In this document: positions 39,790 through 42,967 of the stretch, one piece after another | How positions within the stretch are numbered: position 1 is the stretch's first letter | How the letters are laid out: each line of letters begins with the position of its first letter | Source of the DNA: Terrabacter aerolatus | GTDB taxonomy: Bacteria > Actinomycetota > Actinomycetes > Actinomycetales > Dermatophilaceae | Reading direction: 5' to 3' | NCBI RefSeq assembly: GCF_007991735.1 | Contig: NZ_BJYX01000030.1 | Span: 1-42,967, forward strand | DNA length: 42,967 nucleotides | Program-made: the position numbers and the translations under genes | Notes under the pieces: generated by a model | Databases searched by the model: none | Seen by the model: only the letters and a program-made list of their open reading frames with translations | Told to the model about the DNA's origin: nothing

Positions 39790-39927
39790 GGCTCGATCCT
39801 GTCATCCCATTCAGGATGATCACCGAGCATCGGCATGTGGCGACTTCACTCTGCGCGGCATGAGCGTGCGCCGCTTCAGGACGGGGCCGGGTGGCTCAGC
39901 AGTGCGGGGCGTGGGCCTACTGCGGTG

Positions 39928-41094
39928 CTACCAGTCGCGGTGCGTGTTCACGGCGTGCAGGACGACTAGCGCGGCCTCCTCGGCGTCGACGGCGGTGTCG
40001 GCCGCGGCGTCGGTGACGAGGCGGTGCAGCGCCTCGAGGAGCTCGTCGCGTTCCTCGGTCATGAGCAGATGCGCGGGCCCGGCCACCTCATTGAACGCCT
40101 CGGCGAACTGCGCGCCGAGGGCGGTCAGCTGTTCGCGGCGCTCGGCTTCACCGATGTCGGCCTGAAGGGCCTCTCGAATGGGGCGCGTGCTGCCTTTCCA
40201 AGCGCTCAGGGCCCTCTTGTAAGTGCGGCTCGAGATGCCTTCTCGACCGTCCCAGGCACGCAGGGGGTTGTCGACGTTCTCCCGCACCCACTCCGGGGTC
40301 CGCGCCTTGCTGATCGACAGATAGACGCCCTTGCCTGCCTCCGGGGTCCACGCGCGTCGCACGGCACCGGCGTAGTCGACGGGGACGCAGTCCAGGGAGA
40401 TGTACTCCATCTCGTTCAGCCGGGCAGGGTCGAGCACGTCGTGGCCGGTCATGCCGAACATCTCGTGGACGTCGATGCGTCGCATCCGCTGCAGCTGGTT
40501 CAGCTCCGAGGCGTTGAGCAGGCTTCCCATCTCGCCCCAGATGGTGAGCCGCGTCAAGTTCGGGAAGGACGAGGCGATGAGAGCGCAGTCGACCGACTGG
40601 ATGGCGTAGATCGCCAAAGCGCGGATCTCAGGGGCGGTCGTCACCGGTGGGAGCTCTTGCCCGTCCTCGTACTGCCGGAAGCCTGGCTCGTCCTCAAGGT
40701 CCTCTCGCTCGCCCGCATCCCAGCGTCGCTGCCAGTGCAACTGAGTACCAACGTCCCAACCCATCGACCACGTGGCCGACTCCTCTGTCCTCACCAGCGG
40801 TGCAGGGCCGAGGTTCTTGTAGCTGCGAGGCAGCACCCACTCGCGGTGCGACTGCTCCAATGCGTTGCGGTACCCGTGGTGATTCAGGCGTAACGCGGAA
40901 AGGTGTCCCACGTCCGCGACGTTCTCAGGCTCCGGCCCGGACCAGCCCAGATCCAGCACGTCGGCCTCCTGGGACCGGTCGTTCACCGAGATGATCTGGG
41001 CCGCGGACCATTCGCCGAGCTCCGGGCAGAACGTCGCCACAACGTCACCGGGAGCGATGGGGCGGGGCGGGACCCGCGGTGTGCGTGAAGCCAC
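39928..41094 (-). CDS. Protein of unknown function with Imm26/Tudor-like N-terminus
   Basis: This is a protein of about 388 aa. Residues about 13-50 (PGDVVATFCPELGEWSAAQIISV) look like a small beta-barrel such as those in Imm26 or Tudor-like proteins. The middle has a leucine-rich-like pattern of strand-turn units (FPNLTRLTIWGEMGSLLNASELNQLQRMRRIDV). The C-terminus is helical with acidic Ala-rich helices. An immunity-type role is a guess. The start is uncertain: GTG codons at 41127 and 41094 are possible without clear ribosome site; the longer frame to 41217 adds little. Confidence 0.6.
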   Translation of the reverse strand: MASRTPRVPPRPIAPGDVVATFCPELGEWSAAQIISVNDRSQEADVLDLGWSGPEPENVADVGHLSALRLNHHGYRNALEQSHREWVLPRSYKNLGPAPLVRTEESATWSMGWDVGTQLHWQRRWDAGEREDLEDEPGFRQYEDGQELPPVTTAPEIRALAIYAIQSVDCALIASSFPNLTRLTIWGEMGSLLNASELNQLQRMRRIDVHEMFGMTGHDVLDPARLNEMEYISLDCVPVDYAGAVRRAWTPEAGKGVYLSISKARTPEWVRENVDNPLRAWDGREGISSRTYKRALSAWKGSTRPIREALQADIGEAERREQLTALGAQFAEAFNEVAGPAHLLMTEERDELLEALHRLVTDAAADTAVDAEEAALVVLHAVNTHRDW

Positions 41095-41246
41095 GCCACA
41101 TGCTACGAGCCCAACTACTTCGGTCACTCCCAACACGCGACCGAGCGGGCTCGATGTTGCCTCAGCAGACCGAGGCTCTACCAACGAGCGCTCATCGGCA
41201 CGACCGCTCGGCGGCATCTCCGGACGTCGCTCGGGGCGCGGTTGGC

Positions 41247-41837
41247 CTAGGCCTGCGGGGCGCTGAGGGTGAGCCAGTGCTCGTCCACTTCGAAGCCCAA
41301 GGCGGCGTTCGCCGCGAGGATGCCGCGGTTCTCGTCTGAACCGCCGGTGCGAACCACCGTCACGCCGTCGCAGCTCAACGCCAGCAGCGAGGCCGCCTTG
41401 ACCGCCGTCGCCAACCCGCTGCAGCGTCGGTGCTGCGCGACGACGGTGAAGTCCACCTCGGCGCGATTGCCATCGACGTCGACGAAGGTCATTGCTACCA
41501 GGTTCGCGTCGCTGTCGAAGACGCCGAAGCCGCGGCGACTCGCCGACGGGGCGGCCGAAGCTACGGTCATCGGCGAGTGAGCAGTCGCGACGCCGCCGGG
41601 ATAGTCGCTGACCGTGTCAGCGTCCAAACTCAACGCCGCGGGCACATCGGCCGCCTCAAGTTCGCGGCAGGTGGTCTGCGGTGGCAGGGAGGCGAGGATC
41701 TCGGTCCACCGCGCCAGCTGCTGCGATGTCACCTCCACGCGGGCCGCCCAGGACCGCGCTATGACCGTCCAGCCTTCCTCGATCAGTGACGGGTATCGCT
41801 GGTCATCGTGGCGGAGGACCACAGAATCGGCTGGCAC
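41247..41837 (-). CDS. GNAT acetyltransferase
   Basis: This is a 196-aa protein. The second half has the GNAT core: a strand NLVAMTFVDVDG, the V/T-V-x-x-x-x-R-x-x-G-x-A site in FTVVAQHRRCSGLATAVKAASL, and the closing NRGILAANAALGFEVDEHWLTL. The first half is less typical and may be substrate-specific or a degenerate second GNAT fold. The start is a GTG at 41837 with no strong ribosome site. It is divergent from the broken gene at 41923. Confidence 0.82.
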   Translation of the reverse strand: MPADSVVLRHDDQRYPSLIEEGWTVIARSWAARVEVTSQQLARWTEILASLPPQTTCRELEAADVPAALSLDADTVSDYPGGVATAHSPMTVASAAPSASRRGFGVFDSDANLVAMTFVDVDGNRAEVDFTVVAQHRRCSGLATAVKAASLLALSCDGVTVVRTGGSDENRGILAANAALGFEVDEHWLTLSAPQA

Positions 41838-41922
41838 AGCGGGCAGCCTGACACATTCTCTGCGCTTCGCGGCATAGGCGTGCGTTCCATCGGTGCGAGT
41901 TAATTGCGGCGATACTGGCCCC

Positions 41923-42809
41923 GTGACGCCGACAGATGCCGAGCTCGAGCTGGCCCGACAGCGGTGGCTGCGCGACTTTGAGCTGCTGCTGGTGTACCGG
42001 GTCGACTCGCCCCACGAGGCGGCGGGTGTGGCTGATGCCTGGTCTGAGCAGGTCGCGGCGGTGGTGAACCCAAACGGCGCTTACAAGGTCATCCGCTCCC
42101 TGCTGGTCCCGGTGCGTCCCGGTGCGTCCCGGTGCCTTCGACGTGCGCACCCGTCAGCTGGGATCCCGGCGTGGATTTGCCGAGGCGTCCGTCAACCTGT
42201 CGGAGGTCGCCGGCGGCGTGTGCCGGCTGGCGCGCACGGGGGCCGTGGCGGACACCGTTACGGACTTCTTCATCGGGCCCGAGCCGTCGGATCCAGGTGA
42301 GGAGGACGGGCGCCTCTATGTGGCACTGACCTCACCGTTCTGGGCGTTCGATGCCGGTACCCGCACACAGGTCCTCGACGCGGCTGACGCGTTCGTCGCC
42401 GAGCGGCGCTTCGTCTTTGGTCAGGTCGGCGCCTCGTCCGGGGCACGAACCGGCGCTGCTGCGACGGCTGCCTGCGGCGCTTGGTCGGGTGCAGGCATGG
42501 CAGCGTGACGTGCAGATCGGTTACGACTGGGTGACCTACGTCCGCGCTGACCTGGCCGCGGCCGTGAAGCCGGCAAGGTTGCAGCAGGCAGCACAGCAGC
42601 TTCACTCGGTCCGGACCCTGTCGGATGGTGCTCTGAGGCTGCAGGCCACCGAGCGCGCCGAGGACTACGACACGCGGGCGGCGTGCGCGGTCTTTGATGC
42701 GCTGGTCGACGTGCGCCCGACGGGGTTCCCGATCCGCGTCCCATTCCGGGGTTCACGCCCCGCTGGGATTGGGCTGCTGTGCCACCGGGATCCAAAGGAC
42801 TTCCGGTGA
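41923..42809 (+). pseudogene. Frameshifted gene of unknown function
   Basis: Three consecutive reading frames, together 887 bases, form one continuous protein-like sequence of about 291 aa. It starts with GTG at 41923, 6 nt after GATACT, a likely leaderless -10. Frame one ends its sensible part at a 10-bp tandem duplication (42111-42130), which adds 10 bases and shifts the frame by +1. The second frame (FDVRTRQLGSRRGFAEASVNLSEV... to FVFGQ) is left near 42420-42445 by another +1 change. The third (EPALLRRLPAALGRVQAWQRDVQIG...) runs to the TGA at 42807. Removing 10 and 1 bases leaves 876, a multiple of three. I do not recognise the family. Either the gene is dead, or one change is a sequencing error. 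Confidence 0.7.
42108..42135 (+). repeat. 10-bp tandem duplication causing a frameshift
   Basis: GGTGCGTCCC occurs exactly twice in tandem (42111-42120 and 42121-42130), with GGTCCC before and GGTGCC after as partial copies. One copy fewer would restore the reading frame of the surrounding gene at this point. Slippage during replication is the simplest cause. Such short repeats can also act as a reversible on/off switch. Confidence 0.8.
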
Positions 42810-42967
42810 GGCGCAGCGGGAGCGACGAGGCCTCCCGGCATCTAGGGCCGCCGAGCCAGGCCGTGCCTGCGCGAGCAGCGCAAAGCCACTAGTTCGGCCG
42901 GCCCTGGCAGATCCGTTGGTGCTCTCGGCAACGTCCGCTTCTCGGCATAGAAAGGCGTTCTGCGCGG

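Noticed and set aside
1-42967. CRISPR arrays, rRNA and tRNA genes, insertion sequences
   Set aside because: No regularly spaced repeats, rRNA signatures, cloverleaf or transposase motifs were recognised on reading both strands; a covariance-model search would be needed to exclude small RNAs.

Overview
The window is high-GC DNA with GTG starts, strongly C/G-ending codons, leaderless-looking promoters, an actinobacterial-type DnaA box and SCO6880-family conjugation genes. It therefore comes from an actinobacterium. Placement in Micrococcales/Intrasporangiaceae is only a guess. No rRNA, tRNA, CRISPR array, integrase or transposase was recognised. The host genome is represented at most by the flanks.

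Region 1 (178-9911) is an accessory, defence-like cluster with visibly less G/C-biased codon use than what follows. It holds a 986-aa STAND/NACHT-like P-loop NTPase, a zinc-ribbon protein with an embedded Vsr-like nuclease domain, a cytosolic 5'-nucleotidase-family protein, a small protein with a HEPN-like R-x5-H motif, and a GmrSD-type (DUF262/DUF1524) restriction protein. Several of these have a TANNNT hexamer 6-8 nt before the start codon and no Shine-Dalgarno sequence, as expected for leaderless mRNAs. The NTPase promoter region contains a perfect 10+10 bp inverted repeat.

Region 2 (10139-37566) is the backbone of a conjugative element: an integrative element or an integrated plasmid whose integrase and replication initiator are not in view. 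On the minus strand run NlpC/P60 lytic enzyme, a small membrane protein, a VirB8-like protein, a TrbL-like channel protein, an SCO6880 protein and a VirB4-like ATPase, and further on VirD4 coupling protein, HNH protein, a DUF4913-like protein, a CHC2/Toprim primase and three genes of unknown function. Most are coupled by 1-4 bp overlaps. The MobF relaxase-helicase lies at the right on the plus strand. Between them is a control region with XRE, Nudix and HD proteins, a head-to-head pair of DnaA boxes, a helically phased operator-like repeat, and a perfect SOS (LexA) box inside the promoter of a leftward small-gene operon.

Region 3 (about 16870-23478) is a plus-strand amino-sugar operon set into that transfer operon exactly between the VirB4-like and VirD4-like genes. 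It encodes an ABC importer (binding protein and two permeases, no ATPase), a GntR/HutC regulator, a ROK kinase with NanK-type motifs, ManNAc-6-phosphate epimerase (NanE) and glucosamine-6-phosphate deaminase (NagB). Two 16-bp operators resembling DasR sites precede it. NagB ends with about 40 extra residues, which suggests the 3' end of the inserted operon was joined to foreign DNA. Together the genes would import an amino sugar (ManNAc, GlcNAc or a related compound) and convert it to fructose-6-phosphate, but GlcNAc-6-phosphate deacetylase (NagA) and the transporter ATPase must come from elsewhere.

Region 4 (37567-42967) looks like a flank of mixed origin: a decayed rhodanese fragment, a secreted cupredoxin-like protein, two GNAT acetyltransferases, a protein of unknown function, and a gene broken by a 10-bp tandem duplication and a second frameshift.
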